DNA from: an uncultured Helicobacter sp.
GTDB lineage: Bacteria; Campylobacterota; Campylobacteria; Campylobacterales; Helicobacteraceae
DNA length: 64,000 bases
Direction: 5' to 3'
NCBI GenBank assembly: GCA_944325775.1
Contig: CALVBL010000004.1
Span: 53,791 to 117,790 of the forward strand
In this document: piece by piece, positions 1-9,672 of the stretch
Position numbering within the stretch: position 1 is the first letter of the stretch
How the letters are laid out: each line of letters begins with the position of its first letter
The notes under the pieces: model-generated
What the model was told of the DNA's origin: nothing
Seen by the model: the letters and a program-made list of their open reading frames with translations, nothing else
The model's database searches: none
Made by a program: the position numbers and the translations under genes

Positions 1-273
1 AAGTGGGTGATTTTGATTGACATTGTAGAGAATTGTGTGCCAATCAAGAGTGAGATCTAGCCTCTTTGTGCTTGCCCCCCCCCCATTTATAAACCTACTC
101 CAATACGCTAGCACAGCCTCTTTATGTTCTTGAGGCAGGGGCTTTAGGTTTTCATGCAGGGCTAGGTATTGGGCGGTTTTAGTCAAGAAATATTTGAGTG
201 AGCGTGATTGGCGGTATGTGGATAATATGTGTTTTGTGTATGTTTTGAGCTGGGATTTGATCGTGTGGAGCAT
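1..273 (-). CDS. Putative sugar-transfer-associated ATP-grasp protein, N-terminal part, cut by the window edge
   Basis: An open frame starts at an ATG at 273 and runs off the left edge without a stop, giving 91 codons. It passes straight through a run of ten C (G on the coding strand), which encodes three glycines and part of an alanine, so with ten bases the gene is in frame (ON). The stretch with HKEAVLAYWSRF ahead of the glycines, then LDWHTILYN, recalls the N-terminus of ATP-grasp proteins associated with sugar transfer (TupA-like). That assignment rests on a short segment and is tentative. The rest of the gene lies outside the window. Its neighbour is also a surface-glycan gene with a poly-G tract, which fits a role in cell-surface carbohydrate decoration. 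Confidence 0.5.
   Translation of the reverse strand, partial: MLHTIKSQLKTYTKHILSTYRQSRSLKYFLTKTAQYLALHENLKPLPQEHKEAVLAYWSRFINGGGASTKRLDLTLDWHTILYNVNQNHPL
75..84 (-). repeat. Poly-C (G10) phase-variation tract in the partial ATP-grasp gene
   Basis: Ten consecutive C on the + strand read as G10 in the gene. The frame stays open on both sides with ten bases, so this copy is ON. A gain or loss of one base would shift the frame. Confidence 0.75.
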
Positions 274-351
274 AAAAATCCTTTAATTACAAAAATATGA
301 GGGCATTATACGATAAATTTTCTAAAAATCAAGCCCCCACATCCACTAGAT

Positions 352-1744
352 TCAGGGATTTGTCTGTCGCTCCAGAATCTCAAGGGCGCAGCGGAGCTTG
401 TCTAGTCGGATATAGGTATTTTCTTGCTGCGGGTGCATAGAGGTATCACGCGTCTCCCCCACCATATACCGATACTTGTGCCCCCTTAGCAGTGCGCACA
501 TTTGGGGTTGGACATTATGATAATACTCGCTAAAAATCTCAAACACCACCGCCCCGCTTGGCGCAAAGAGCACATTAGCTAGCCCCGCGCCGTGCATACT
601 CGCGATGACTTTGCACTCTCGCATTAGCGCGATTTGCTCCCCTAGACTTAGAGAATCTGGCAGCACCATCTCATAGCCAAACTCTCCAAACACCGCCTGT
701 ACCTCCTGCAAGTTCTCAATATTGCGATTAGAATCCTCTGGGTGCGTGAGGAATACCTTGCGCATTGGGCGGGAGGTGGGCGCGTGTGCGCGTGTGCTGA
801 GGCGCACGTAAAACTCTAGGATATTGAGCGGGAGTGAGAGCGCGTGGGCAAACAGCAGGCGATCGCGGTATTCTATCGTCTCGACATCGGCAGTGAGCGT
901 GGGCAACACCACACAATCCGCACGCAAAAGCCGATGGGGCTTGGGCGAGAGGATTTTCTCACGCGGGATTTGTAAGATCTCTACCATCTCGCGCGCAAAG
1001 GGCGTGGAGGTATCGAGCACATAATAATCCACCTCTAGCCCGCTACGGATAACCTGCAGCATACTCGAGACGCTCTCCACGAGATAGTGGAAGTAGTTGG
1101 TGCTTTGGTGCATAATAGCAAGCGTGCCCTCTATCCTCTGTGCGCGCGTGGTGTAAAAGCGCAGCCACTTCAGACAGCTCTTAAACACAAAGAGAATCTT
1201 GCGCGGCGTGCTAAGTGCTGGTGGCGGGGCAAACTCGTGCGTCATATAGGAGGTTTGGGAGATGAGGGCTTTGCGCGATTTGGTGATGAGGATTTCAGAA
1301 CTATGTGAGTAGCAGTAGGCGTGGGCGAACGCGCGGACTTTGAGGGCTGGGAGCGTGCGCGTGTAGGGGCGGAAAAAGCGGTGGTAGTTGCCAAAAATAT
1401 CGCGGAAGTGAAAGTTGTGCGCATTGTGGCTTGCCTTGTTTTGTGCGTAAGATTTACTTGATTTCGAACCAAACACATCAGGCAAAGGTTGCACACAAGC
1501 CGAATTTGCCTTATCGCTAAAAGCGCAATGCCTAGATTCTGAAGTTTCTTCTAGCCCCCCCCCCAAATGTGCTTATAAGCCCACTTAGCTCATGCTCACT
1601 CTCATACTCATAGATCCCCTCTCCACACACCAGAATATTTTTGCTCGGATAGACTTCTAGCTCTTGTGTGATCTCCCCCGCTGCTTTGGCTTTCTCAAAA
1701 GTAGTGGTTTTGGATTGCAAGAGATTGTATAAAAACCCTAGCAT
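352..1744 (-). CDS. Phase-variable GT61-family glycosyltransferase (DUF563), OFF in this sequence
   Basis: Two overlapping frames form one gene. The first (start 1744) encodes about 60 residues, enters a G10 tract at 1564-1555 and soon stops at 1532. The second frame picks up at the tract and encodes some 400 residues ending at 352. Removing one G joins them into a 463-residue protein, so nine (or twelve) G would be ON and ten is OFF. The C-terminal half carries the GT61/DUF563 signature: SLGEQIALMRECKVIASMHG followed by AGLANVLFAP and an acidic VFEIF strand. Such enzymes transfer sugars in capsule, LPS or O-glycan synthesis. The gene starts 9 bases after the metallophosphoesterase stop and is probably co-transcribed with it. 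A TTG inside the tract could in principle start the second frame alone, but has no convincing ribosome-binding site. Confidence 0.8.
1555..1564 (-). repeat. Poly-C (G10) phase-variation tract in the GT61 gene
   Basis: Ten C on the + strand. The upstream frame has codons starting at 1564 and the downstream frame at 1563, so the two are out of register by one base. Nine or twelve bases would restore a full-length enzyme. Confidence 0.85.
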
Positions 1745-1753
1745 ATATGCTCC

Positions 1754-2974
1754 TTATTTTGATACTTGGTTTGAGGATTTGGGCAAAAGTGTGAAGTGCG
1801 TGATTTCATTTTGGCTGCCCACACGCATAGGTGGTCCCCAATACCCCGTGCCTTGATTAATATACAGATACCCGCCCATTGGTAATGAATCTAAACCCTT
1901 AGTATAGGGCTGCTGGAGTGGCACAAGTAGCGAAAAAGGAAATATCTGCCCGCCGTGTGTGTGTCCGCTAAGTATGAGGCGGATATTGGCAGTGAGCTCT
2001 GGCTCGGAATTGTGGATAGATTCTAGCTCATAGATGACTTTGGGCTGATGAGAGAGAAATATCATAGTCGCGTTTTTGTTGTCATCATGCGCTTTGAGCA
2101 ATGTTTGGCGCACATCAGGCTTAAGATCATGGTGCAAAAACGCTTCGCGCACGCCCACCAAGTCGGCAATACCTGCGATGATGATGGGTTGGCGGTGGTG
2201 GGTAATGGTGCGATGATCGTTGAGTAATACTTCAAAGCCCATTTGGCGCATAGATTCTAAGATGTTGCGCGCATCGTGGAAATACTCGTGATTGCCTAAC
2301 ACATAATACACACCATAGCGCGCCTTTAAGTGCGCAAGCTCACTCACTGCCTCCCGTACGATCTCTAATGGCGAATCCACAATATCGCCGGTGAGAAAGA
2401 TCACATCGGGTTCAAGGGCATTGGTGCGCTCGACTATATCGCGCACACGCGTGGATTCTATCAATCCACCGATATGTATGTCGCTAAGCTGCACGGCAGT
2501 GAGTGGCTCGGTGATGCCCTCCAGCTCTAGGTTTATATGTGTGATTTGGGGTTTTTGCACACCTACAAATATCCCATACCCCACCATCACGATCCCAGCA
2601 ATCCCAGCAATGCGCTTGAGATAGAATCTCGCTCTTGTGCGTGTGTGCTTGTGCTTCACACCCAGTAGGGCAAGTGAGCAGAGCTGATAGAGCAGTGTCA
2701 CTACCAAGAAACTAAGCGCCACACCCATACACAATGAAAGCAAGAGATAGAGACTTTGGTTTGGTGGGGCTTTGTGGAGAAACGAAAAATACACCGCGGT
2801 GCCAAGGAAGTTTAGCCACACAAGCGTGAGCCAAAATCTCTGAAATAGCACGGTGGTGGCAAAGGATTTGATCAGTGCTTTGTAGATATAAAAATGCACA
2901 AGTCCAAATCCACAAATAGCCAGCAGTGGGAAAAACATATGTTGCATTTGTAAGATGCTAAGCGGGGCTTCCAT
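1754..2974 (-). CDS. Membrane-anchored calcineurin-like metallophosphoesterase
   Basis: A 406-residue protein. The first 150 residues contain four or five hydrophobic segments. A metallophosphoesterase domain follows with the standard metal-binding motifs in order: LSDIHIGG (D and H), LTGDIVDSP, LGNHEYFHD and LSGHTHGGQIFP near the C-terminus. This layout matches the YkuE/YaeI-type phosphoesterases, some of which act on lipid or UDP-linked substrates at the membrane. The substrate here cannot be told from sequence. The active site should face the side reached after the membrane part. The phase-variable GT61 gene follows directly downstream. All expected metal ligands are present. Confidence 0.85.
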   Translation of the reverse strand: MEAPLSILQMQHMFFPLLAICGFGLVHFYIYKALIKSFATTVLFQRFWLTLVWLNFLGTAVYFSFLHKAPPNQSLYLLLSLCMGVALSFLVVTLLYQLCSLALLGVKHKHTRTRARFYLKRIAGIAGIVMVGYGIFVGVQKPQITHINLELEGITEPLTAVQLSDIHIGGLIESTRVRDIVERTNALEPDVIFLTGDIVDSPLEIVREAVSELAHLKARYGVYYVLGNHEYFHDARNILESMRQMGFEVLLNDHRTITHHRQPIIIAGIADLVGVREAFLHHDLKPDVRQTLLKAHDDNKNATMIFLSHQPKVIYELESIHNSEPELTANIRLILSGHTHGGQIFPFSLLVPLQQPYTKGLDSLPMGGYLYINQGTGYWGPPMRVGSQNEITHFTLLPKSSNQVSK

Positions 2975-3051
2975 AGGATTCCTTAATGTGAGATTGGGGC
3001 ATTGTAGTATAACTTCGCTTAAAATTCGTGCCTGTGTCGCGCGCTTGTGGA

Positions 3052-3831
3052 TTATGCAAAGCCCTTGCGCCCTTTTTTGCTAAAATCGATGAGATTTTGA
3101 GTAGATTCTATACTCTGTGGCAGATACATCAGCGCGATTTTAAAGACTTCAAGTGCTGTGTGAGCATCGGCATAGGCGCGGTGTAATGCCGGGGTATTGA
3201 TCCCCAAAAAGGTGTTTAAAAAACCCAGTGCATAACGTGGAGACAAGATACTCTTGCGCGCTAGATCGAGCGTGCAGAGCTTGGGTAGGAGCATGGGTGG
3301 GATATGGTAGCGCATGAAAGATTCATTAAGAAAAGTGAAGTCAAAGCCCACATTGTGCGCGACAAAGACGCTCCCGCGCACAAAATTTCGAAACTTGCTA
3401 AGAATCTCTTGGGGCTGTGGTGCGCTCTGGAGATCGCTTTGGTGTATGCCGGTGAGATTGGTGATCTCAAGTGGCACATACGAGGTAAATATCAGGCTTT
3501 CAAAGCGATCGATAATCTTGCCATTTTGGTATTTGAGTGCGCCGATTTCGATGAGGTCGTGTTCATTTGCCTTAGCACCCGTGGTCTCAATATCGACAAA
3601 ACAAAACACTGCCTCATTTAACGCCAAGCTTTTGGTGCTAAGCTCTAGTCTATCGCCATTTTGGATAATAGGGAAATCATAGGCTCTAAGAATCTCTAGC
3701 TGTGTGGCAAAGTCAGTGTATTGCGCACTAAGAGCGTCTGTATCATTCACATCACACCAAAACCGCTCAAAAGATTCTATACTCATAGAATCTTGACTTA
3801 GCTTTTGGAGGAATTGCGTGTAGGCTTTCAT
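3052..3831 (-). CDS. dnaQ: DnaQ-like 3'-5' exonuclease (DNA polymerase III epsilon family)
   Basis: A 259-residue protein. The exonuclease domain begins near residue 75 with FCFVDIETTGAK (ExoI, catalytic D and E), continues with LIEIGALKYQNG, and has the ExoII region VAHNVGFDFTFLNESF and the ExoIII region HRAYADAHTALEVF with the His and Asp of the DEDDh class. This is the proofreading type of nuclease. The roughly 70 N-terminal residues have no recognised domain. The start ATG abuts the metG stop codon, so the two are almost certainly translated from one mRNA. It could be the replicative epsilon subunit or a paralogous exonuclease; the sequence alone does not decide. Confidence 0.85.
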   Translation of the reverse strand: MKAYTQFLQKLSQDSMSIESFERFWCDVNDTDALSAQYTDFATQLEILRAYDFPIIQNGDRLELSTKSLALNEAVFCFVDIETTGAKANEHDLIEIGALKYQNGKIIDRFESLIFTSYVPLEITNLTGIHQSDLQSAPQPQEILSKFRNFVRGSVFVAHNVGFDFTFLNESFMRYHIPPMLLPKLCTLDLARKSILSPRYALGFLNTFLGINTPALHRAYADAHTALEVFKIALMYLPQSIESTQNLIDFSKKGRKGFA

Positions 3832-5850
3832 TTAAGAGATCTTGCTTCCTGCCTTTTTGGGGACGCTTAGGAGACTTAAGCCCTCATCATCGTGCGCGCT
3901 TAGGATCATTCCCGCACTTACAAGCCCCATAAGCTTCACAGGCTTGAGATTGGCAACCACGCACACTTGTTTGCCTACAAGTTCGCTTGGATCGTAGTAT
4001 TTGGCGATCCCAGAGAGGATCTGACGCGGTGTGGGTTCGCCAAGGTCGATGAGGAATCGCAAGAGTTTTTCGCTCTTTGGCACCCTTTGGCACTCTAGCA
4101 CCACGCCCACACGCAAATCAAGTTTAGCAAACTCCTCTATACCCACAAGTGAGGGCGTGGATTGTGAATCTTTTGGCTTTGGAGCGTTTGCTTGGGAGCT
4201 TGCGTGTGAGGCGCACACACTGGGCTGTGAATCTGACTTTGGATTAGATTCTGATCTGGATTCTGTATTTGCACTAGATTGTGAATCTAGTGGTGCGCTT
4301 GGATCGGGCATAAGCGGGGATTCTATGCGTGGGAAAAGTGGCGGCACAGATGTGAGTGTGACAGATGAGATAAATGTGTTTTGTGAGACATAGCGCGCGA
4401 AGCTAGGTGCATCTATGTTATAGCCTAGCGCAGAGGCGATGGCTCTAGCGGTTTTTGGCATTATGGGATACAAGCACAGCGCGACTTTGATCAAGATATT
4501 GCCCACAAGCATAAGCAGGGCTTGTGTTTGCTCACTCTTAGCTTGCTTCATCATTTTCCACGGCTCATAGGTGCTAATGACACTATTGCCAAGCCTCAAA
4601 AGCCCCCAAAGCTCTTCAAGCGCGATATGTGGCTGCATATCACTCATTGCAGATTCAAACCTCTCTAAGATTGGCGCGATTTTTGCCACTTCTTGCGGGT
4701 AAAAGTGCTCTATCTGTGTGCAAGAAAGTGTGAGGTTGAAGTATTTTTGCGCCATACCAATGAGGCGGTTTAGGAGGTTGCCAATATCGTTGCTAAGATC
4801 GGAGTTTATACGCTCAATGAGCGCCTTTTGGCTAAAGTCCCCATCTTGCCCAAATGGCACTTCACGAAGCAAAAAATACCGAAATGCCTCTATACCATAG
4901 TGTTTAGCGACTTCTTTTGGATCTACGACATTGCCTATGCTTTTGCTCATTTTCACACCATCGCGAGTCCACCAGCCATGCGCATAGATCTTGCGCGGGA
5001 GGGGTAGCCCTAAGCTCATCAAAAACGCGGGCCAATACACCGCATGAAAACGCAAAATATCCTTGCCCACAATGTGTGTGGTGTTTTCCCACAGATCCAT
5101 ACGCAGCGTATTTTCATAGCCTATCGCACTGATATAACTCACCAGTGCATCAAGCCACACATACAAGATATGCTTGGGCGCACTCTTGTCCGTGCTCTCT
5201 ATTCCCTCTGGCAGCGGCACACCCCAGCTAAAACCAGTGCGCGTGATCGAGAGATCCACTAGTCCAGATTCTACAAAGCGTATCACTTCATTGCGCTTGT
5301 GTTTGGGCGCGATCACATCAGGACAGCGATCATACCACTGCAGGAGGGCGTCTTGGTATTTTGAGAGGGCGAAAAAATAGCTCTCTTCTTTGATCGTAGT
5401 TGTGGGCTTGCCACAATCAGGGCATTTTTGATCCACCACTTGGTGCTTGGTAAAATGACTCTCGCACGAGATACAATACCACCCCTCATATACGCCCTTA
5501 TAAATATCTCCTTTTTGAAGCATATTTCTAAAGGCAGCCTGTGCGCTGTGGCAGTGTGCAGAATCTGTGGTGCGGACAAAGTAGTCAAAATCAATATCAA
5601 ATTCCTCCCAAAGTGTGCGAAACCTCGCACTAATAGAATCTGCATACGCTTGGGGAGTTTGGTTGTGGGCTTTGGCGGAGTTTTCTATCTTTTGTCCATG
5701 TTCATCGGTGCCGGTGAGCAAAAATACCTCTTGTCCGCGAATCTGTTGGTATTTTTTGAGCATATCGCAGACAATAGTCGTATAGGCATGCCCAATATGT
5801 GGCACATCATTGACATAATAAATTGGTGAAGTGATATAGCTTTTTGTCAT
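3832..5850 (-). CDS. metG: Methionyl-tRNA synthetase
   Basis: A 672-residue enzyme that charges tRNA-Met in the cytoplasm. The HIGH box is PHIGH at residues 17-21. A zinc-binding knuckle of CISC and CPDC pairs lies near residues 128-148, and the KMSKS loop is VKMSKSIGN near residue 300. After the anticodon-binding helical domain comes a low-complexity linker rich in Ser, Pro, Asp and Lys (about residues 505-565, dense in AGATTCT-type heptamers). The C-terminal tRNA-binding OB fold (LDLRVGVVLECQRVPKSEKL to the end) is the EMAPII-like domain usual in this family. A ribosome-binding site (AAAGGA) precedes the ATG. Downstream dnaQ-like is immediately adjacent; upstream are a small Cys-rich gene and fbp. 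Confidence 0.97.
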   Translation of the reverse strand: MTKSYITSPIYYVNDVPHIGHAYTTIVCDMLKKYQQIRGQEVFLLTGTDEHGQKIENSAKAHNQTPQAYADSISARFRTLWEEFDIDFDYFVRTTDSAHCHSAQAAFRNMLQKGDIYKGVYEGWYCISCESHFTKHQVVDQKCPDCGKPTTTIKEESYFFALSKYQDALLQWYDRCPDVIAPKHKRNEVIRFVESGLVDLSITRTGFSWGVPLPEGIESTDKSAPKHILYVWLDALVSYISAIGYENTLRMDLWENTTHIVGKDILRFHAVYWPAFLMSLGLPLPRKIYAHGWWTRDGVKMSKSIGNVVDPKEVAKHYGIEAFRYFLLREVPFGQDGDFSQKALIERINSDLSNDIGNLLNRLIGMAQKYFNLTLSCTQIEHFYPQEVAKIAPILERFESAMSDMQPHIALEELWGLLRLGNSVISTYEPWKMMKQAKSEQTQALLMLVGNILIKVALCLYPIMPKTARAIASALGYNIDAPSFARYVSQNTFISSVTLTSVPPLFPRIESPLMPDPSAPLDSQSSANTESRSESNPKSDSQPSVCASHASSQANAPKPKDSQSTPSLVGIEEFAKLDLRVGVVLECQRVPKSEKLLRFLIDLGEPTPRQILSGIAKYYDPSELVGKQVCVVANLKPVKLMGLVSAGMILSAHDDEGLSLLSVPKKAGSKIS

Positions 5851-5859
5851 ACAAATCCT

Positions 5860-6051
5860 TTAATTGAAGTCAAAGTTCCCATCTTGCCCCTTGCTCATAC
5901 TCTCATACGCGGCTTTTACATAGGCTTTGCGCACTTCGCATTGGAGAAAAGATTCACAAGGCATACATGATTGCAGGTTGTGGGAGGTTTGGCATTCTTG
6001 GAGTTTTTGGCTTTGGTCTTGGAGTTTTTGGATAAAGACATCTTCTTGCAT
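5860..6051 (-). CDS. Small conserved Cys-rich protein between fbp and metG
   Basis: A 63-residue protein with four cysteines (ECQTSHNLQSCMPCESFLQC) after a short Gln-rich helix, and a C-terminal segment RKAYVKAAYESMSKGQDG. It is tightly packed in the operon, 8 bases after fbp and 9 before metG. From memory, a small gene in the same position between fbp and metG also occurs in Campylobacter jejuni, which supports it being real. The cysteine spacing suggests metal binding or disulphide formation, but no function is known to me. A ribosome-binding site AAGGAA lies just upstream. Confidence 0.75.
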   Translation of the reverse strand: MQEDVFIQKLQDQSQKLQECQTSHNLQSCMPCESFLQCEVRKAYVKAAYESMSKGQDGNFDFN

Positions 6052-6059
6052 AACGTTCC

Positions 6060-6932
6060 TTATATCCTTGCGTGGCTCTCTAGTGCGTTGTAGGTATCTC
6101 TTACCCGTGCGATCTCCTCGCTACTTCCAAAAAAACATGGTGTGCTGTCGTGGATATGTTTCACATCAAGCTCTAGTAAGCGTTTTGTGCCATCTATCGC
6201 CTCGCCACCTGCACACTCATACACAAACGCGAAAGGAAAAACCTCAAAGAGCTTGCGAAGCTTGCCCTCTGGCGCGTCCTGTGTCGCGGGATAACTAAAT
6301 AGCCCCCCACCTTTGATAAGAATCTGATGGAGATCTGGTACCATACCGCCAGAATAGCGCAATCTATAGCCTTGTGCAAAGAATAAATCTATAAGAGCTT
6401 TGTGTCGTGGTGTCCAATGCTGTTGTGTCCCACCGGGTGCGTTTATCTTGCCTTTTGACTTCAGTTGCAGTGTGCCAAGTGCGTGCCACGCCCCAGCGCA
6501 GTATCGCCAATGCTCCACTTGCTTATGTGCTAGGACTATCTCAAGTCTAGGTCCATACACGATGTAGCCACTAGCCACAAGCGCGCGAGATTCTAACACT
6601 TCATCATAGATCCCAAAGATCGTGCCTATGCTAAGGTTGCTATCCACAAGCGAGGAGCCATCTAGCGGATCATATGCTACAAGCAAACGCGCGTTAGAAT
6701 CTGCTTTATACACGGCTTCTTGTTTCTCTTCGCTACACACGCCCTTGATAGATTCTATGGCTAGGAGTTTTTGTTCGATGAGTTTGTCGGCTTGCACATC
6801 GATTTTAAGCTGCATATCCCCACTTGAATTTTGCGAAGCGAGATAATCAGTTGATGGGTTTTTGAGGAGGGTGTCGATTTCAATTGCACAGGTTTTAAAA
6901 GTCTCAAACACGAGGGATATAGTCTCACTCAT
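6060..6932 (-). CDS. fbp: Fructose-1,6-bisphosphatase, class I
   Basis: A 290-residue enzyme of gluconeogenesis that hydrolyses fructose-1,6-bisphosphate to fructose-6-phosphate. The class I signatures are present: a metal-binding loop with VAYDPLDGSSLVDSNLSIGT, SEEKQEA upstream of it, and the substrate-binding YSGGMVPDLHQILIKGGGLF. The C-terminal GEAIDGTKRLLEL is also typical. Length is slightly short of the E. coli enzyme, as is usual in Campylobacterota. It is the first gene of a compact fbp-small protein-metG-dnaQ-like group on the minus strand. Confidence 0.95.
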   Translation of the reverse strand: MSETISLVFETFKTCAIEIDTLLKNPSTDYLASQNSSGDMQLKIDVQADKLIEQKLLAIESIKGVCSEEKQEAVYKADSNARLLVAYDPLDGSSLVDSNLSIGTIFGIYDEVLESRALVASGYIVYGPRLEIVLAHKQVEHWRYCAGAWHALGTLQLKSKGKINAPGGTQQHWTPRHKALIDLFFAQGYRLRYSGGMVPDLHQILIKGGGLFSYPATQDAPEGKLRKLFEVFPFAFVYECAGGEAIDGTKRLLELDVKHIHDSTPCFFGSSEEIARVRDTYNALESHARI

Positions 6933-7029
6933 TGCATTAATCCTTAAGTAAAAATAAATACAGATTCTAACACGCTAAAGCTTAAAGAGTGGCATTTTGC
7001 TAGAAGAGCTGTGTGTCAAAGTGCTATTG

Positions 7030-7779
7030 TCAATACAAGGCAAAATCGATTCCAATCCCAACAAAAAATGTGTGTAGTTCTTTTATGGGGTATATGCTTG
7101 TATCGTTGTTTGTGTAGAGATTGTATCGTGCATAGAGATTAAGAACAGAATCACTAGAGAGCACAAAATGCAAAGCAATAGTGTTTGTAAAGCTAAAATC
7201 ATAACCGCGATTATTTCTATCTTGCTGGTCAAGGTATCGGTTTATCTCACTTCTTAGTGTGATGGATTTGAGGTTGAGGAATAATCCGAATTTAGCGATA
7301 AGATACACATTGCTCATCAATTCATACCGATAGCCAAGAATAGGTATCATATAGAGGTTTAGGATATTATATTGTATGGTATCAAATCCAAATAACCCAA
7401 GCTCTATTTGTGGTGAGAATCTTGTTTGGGTATTGAGAGTGTTTTGATAAATACCATGAACGATATTAAAGAGATTAGCTCGTGTGCTAACATCAAACCA
7501 AAGCATAAATGGATACTCTTCTGAAGAACTAAGAGCAAAATGCCATAACTCAAAGGACTTGAGAAAAAGATGCTCTGTATCAAATCCAAGCTCTGTAGAT
7601 ATCGTACGTACATCTTGGATTCTTGCATCATCGCTGTATTGGATTATTCCATTGGACCATATAAGATTTCCTTGTGTGTTTGAAAATTCAAGAGAGAAGT
7701 TACTCTCATTCCCATACATAAATGCACTACAAAGCCCAACAAAGAGCAACATCACAACCCGTGCATTGCGCATCATCAT
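7030..7779 (-). CDS. Putative outer-membrane beta-barrel protein, unknown
   Basis: A 249-residue protein with a signal-peptide-like N-terminus (MMMRNARVVMLLFVGLCSAF, then YGNES). The rest is rich in alternating hydrophobic and polar residues, aromatic residues and Asn, as in a beta-barrel, and the last residues (VGIGIDFALY) form a typical terminal strand ending in an aromatic residue. I do not recognise a named family. It sits 14 bases downstream of prfB, but ribosome-binding sequence before the start is weak, so the exact start among the three consecutive ATG codons is uncertain. Likely in the outer membrane; function unknown. Confidence 0.65.
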   Translation of the reverse strand: MMMRNARVVMLLFVGLCSAFMYGNESNFSLEFSNTQGNLIWSNGIIQYSDDARIQDVRTISTELGFDTEHLFLKSFELWHFALSSSEEYPFMLWFDVSTRANLFNIVHGIYQNTLNTQTRFSPQIELGLFGFDTIQYNILNLYMIPILGYRYELMSNVYLIAKFGLFLNLKSITLRSEINRYLDQQDRNNRGYDFSFTNTIALHFVLSSDSVLNLYARYNLYTNNDTSIYPIKELHTFFVGIGIDFALY

Positions 7780-7793
7780 AGGTATTGGGGTAA

Positions 7794-8885
7794 TTATCTT
7801 TTATGCACGAGTACAGATTCTATGATTGTATCAATATCCCCATCTAGCACCCCGCTCGTATCACTTGTGGCATATCCACTGCGTAGATCTTTGACCTGCT
7901 GATAGGGTGCGAGCACATAGGAGCGGATCTGATGTCCCCAGCCTATCTCGCTTTTTTCTTGAGTGGCGATGTCTTCTTGTTGTTTTTGTCGTTCTAGCTC
8001 ATAGAGCTTGGATTTGAGCATTTTTAGCGCAGTAGCTTTGTTTTTATGCTGACTTCTATCATTTTGGCATTGTACGACGATCCCGGTGGGTAGGTGCGTG
8101 ATCCTGATAGCAGATTCTGTCTTATTGACATGCTGTCCGCCTGCACCACTAGCACGATAGGTATCTATACGGATATCTTTGTCCTCAATGACAATATCAA
8201 TATCATCATCAATTTCAGGGCTCACCTGCACACTACTAAAGCTTGTATGCCGTTTGGCATTAGCATCAAAGGGCGAGATTCGCACAAGTCTATGCACACC
8301 ATTTTCGCCCTTTAAGTAGCCATAGGCATTCTCGCCTTTGATGATAAACGCCACCCCTTTTATTCCCGCTTCCTCACCATCTTGATAGTCTAACAACTCA
8401 ACTTTATAGCCCCGCCGCTCGGCATAGCGTAAATACATACGATAGAGCATACTCGCCCAATCTTGGGATTCTGTCCCGCCTGCACCGGGCTGGATAGTGA
8501 TGATGGCATTGAGTGCATCGTTTGGCTCACTTAGCATTACTTGTATTTCAAGCTCTGTGATACTAGATTCTAGCTCGGGGGCTTGAGTGAAAAGCTCGGC
8601 TAACCCTGCTTCATCGCCTTCAGATTCTAAGAGTGTAAAAAGCTCTTTGCCATCTTCTAGCAGCCCATTTGTCCTATCATAGGCTTCTAGCAGACGCGTG
8701 ATTTTGCTTTTTTGTTTGCCGATCTCCCCAGCTCTCTTAGTATCTTCCCAAAACTTAGGATCTAGCTCTTGTGTGGCGATATCCTCTAGCTCCTGTCTTA
8801 GGGTATCTGGCTTGATGATCTTGGCGATGTTTTCTACTTTGTTGCTAAGTTCTTTTAAAAGTTCGCTGTATTGATAACTATCCAT
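7794..8885 (-). CDS. prfB: Peptide chain release factor 2
   Basis: A 363-residue class I release factor that recognises UGA and UAA stop codons. Visible motifs are the anticodon-like SPF ([15 protein letters not shown]) and the catalytic GGQ loop ([20 protein letters not shown]). The reading frame is continuous from the ATG at 8885, so the autoregulatory +1 frameshift with an in-frame TGA near codon 25 found in many bacteria is absent here. That absence is typical for some lineages. It is separated by only 14 bases from the downstream outer-membrane gene. Confidence 0.96.
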   Translation of the reverse strand: MDSYQYSELLKELSNKVENIAKIIKPDTLRQELEDIATQELDPKFWEDTKRAGEIGKQKSKITRLLEAYDRTNGLLEDGKELFTLLESEGDEAGLAELFTQAPELESSITELEIQVMLSEPNDALNAIITIQPGAGGTESQDWASMLYRMYLRYAERRGYKVELLDYQDGEEAGIKGVAFIIKGENAYGYLKGENGVHRLVRISPFDANAKRHTSFSSVQVSPEIDDDIDIVIEDKDIRIDTYRASGAGGQHVNKTESAIRITHLPTGIVVQCQNDRSQHKNKATALKMLKSKLYELERQKQQEDIATQEKSEIGWGHQIRSYVLAPYQQVKDLRSGYATSDTSGVLDGDIDTIIESVLVHKR

Positions 8886-8952
8886 CTTGCTATCCTTTGT
8901 TTGCGTTATTGCATATCGTGAAATGGTGAGGCTAAGCAGTGTTTAGCCTAGG

Positions 8953-9672
8953 CTATAGCCCACCAAAGCGACGATTTCGCTGATAAAACTCTTGTAAAAT
9001 CTTCTCTAGCTCTTTGGCGTTAAAGTCCGGCCAAAGCGTGGGGGTAAAAAACAGCTCAGCATATGCGCACTGCCATAGTAAGAAGTTTGAAAGTCGCATT
9101 TCCCCTCCGGTGCGTATGAGCAGATCGACAGAGCTCACTGCGCGCGTATCAAGCGCATTTTCGATGTTTTTGATGATATAATCAACGCCCTGCTCACGCT
9201 TAAGTCTTCTAGCCTGCTCAAACACACCGCGCTCATAGAGTGAGATCACAGAACGTGCGATCTCATTTTTCGCTCCATAATTTAGCGCGAGAAATTGCGT
9301 TAAACCCGTGTTTTGTGCGGTGGCATCTTGCATAGTGTGTATGAGTTTTTGGAGCTTTTTGCTTAGTCCCTCCACATCGCCGATGACGATGAAGCGGATA
9401 TTGTTGCGCTGATAGACTTCTAGTTCGCTCTGGAGATAATGTTCTAAGAGCTTCATCAAAAAATCCACCTCTTGCTTTGGGCGCAGCCAATTTTCGGTTG
9501 AGAACGCATAGAGCGTGAGGTATTTGATATTTTGCCCAGCGCAATACTGCGTGATTTCGCGCACGACTTTCGCACCCTGTCTGTGTCCAAAGGTGCGGTT
9601 TTTGCCCTTTGCGCTTGCCCATCGTCCATTGCCGTCCATAATGATGGCTAAGTGTTGGGGGGCTGTTGTCAT
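8953..9672 (-). CDS. uppS: Undecaprenyl diphosphate synthase
   Basis: A cis-prenyltransferase of about 239 residues that makes the C55 lipid carrier for peptidoglycan and surface-polysaccharide synthesis. Motifs: HLAIIMDGNGRWASAKG with the catalytic Asp at the N-terminus, YLTLYAFSTENWLRP, and RTGGEMRLSNFLLWQCAYAE near the end. The frame stays open for 28 codons further upstream, but I chose the ATG at 9672, because family members begin a few residues before the MDGNGRW box and because this ATG overlaps the stop of the preceding small ORF (ATGA). Confidence 0.95.
   Translation of the reverse strand: MTTAPQHLAIIMDGNGRWASAKGKNRTFGHRQGAKVVREITQYCAGQNIKYLTLYAFSTENWLRPKQEVDFLMKLLEHYLQSELEVYQRNNIRFIVIGDVEGLSKKLQKLIHTMQDATAQNTGLTQFLALNYGAKNEIARSVISLYERGVFEQARRLKREQGVDYIIKNIENALDTRAVSSVDLLIRTGGEMRLSNFLLWQCAYAELFFTPTLWPDFNAKELEKILQEFYQRNRRFGGL

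Noticed and set aside
1532..1744. A separate 70-residue protein ahead of the GT61 gene
   Set aside because: Its end is the result of the poly-G frame; decoding the tract shows it to be the N-terminus of the GT61 protein.
4031..4393. A 120-codon + strand ORF opposite the metG linker
   Set aside because: Low-complexity antisense of the Ser/Asp-rich linker, heptamer-driven; no homology recognised.
8700..8885. Possible programmed frameshift in prfB
   Set aside because: The frame is continuous with no in-frame TGA near codon 25, so there is no sign of the usual autoregulatory frameshift.
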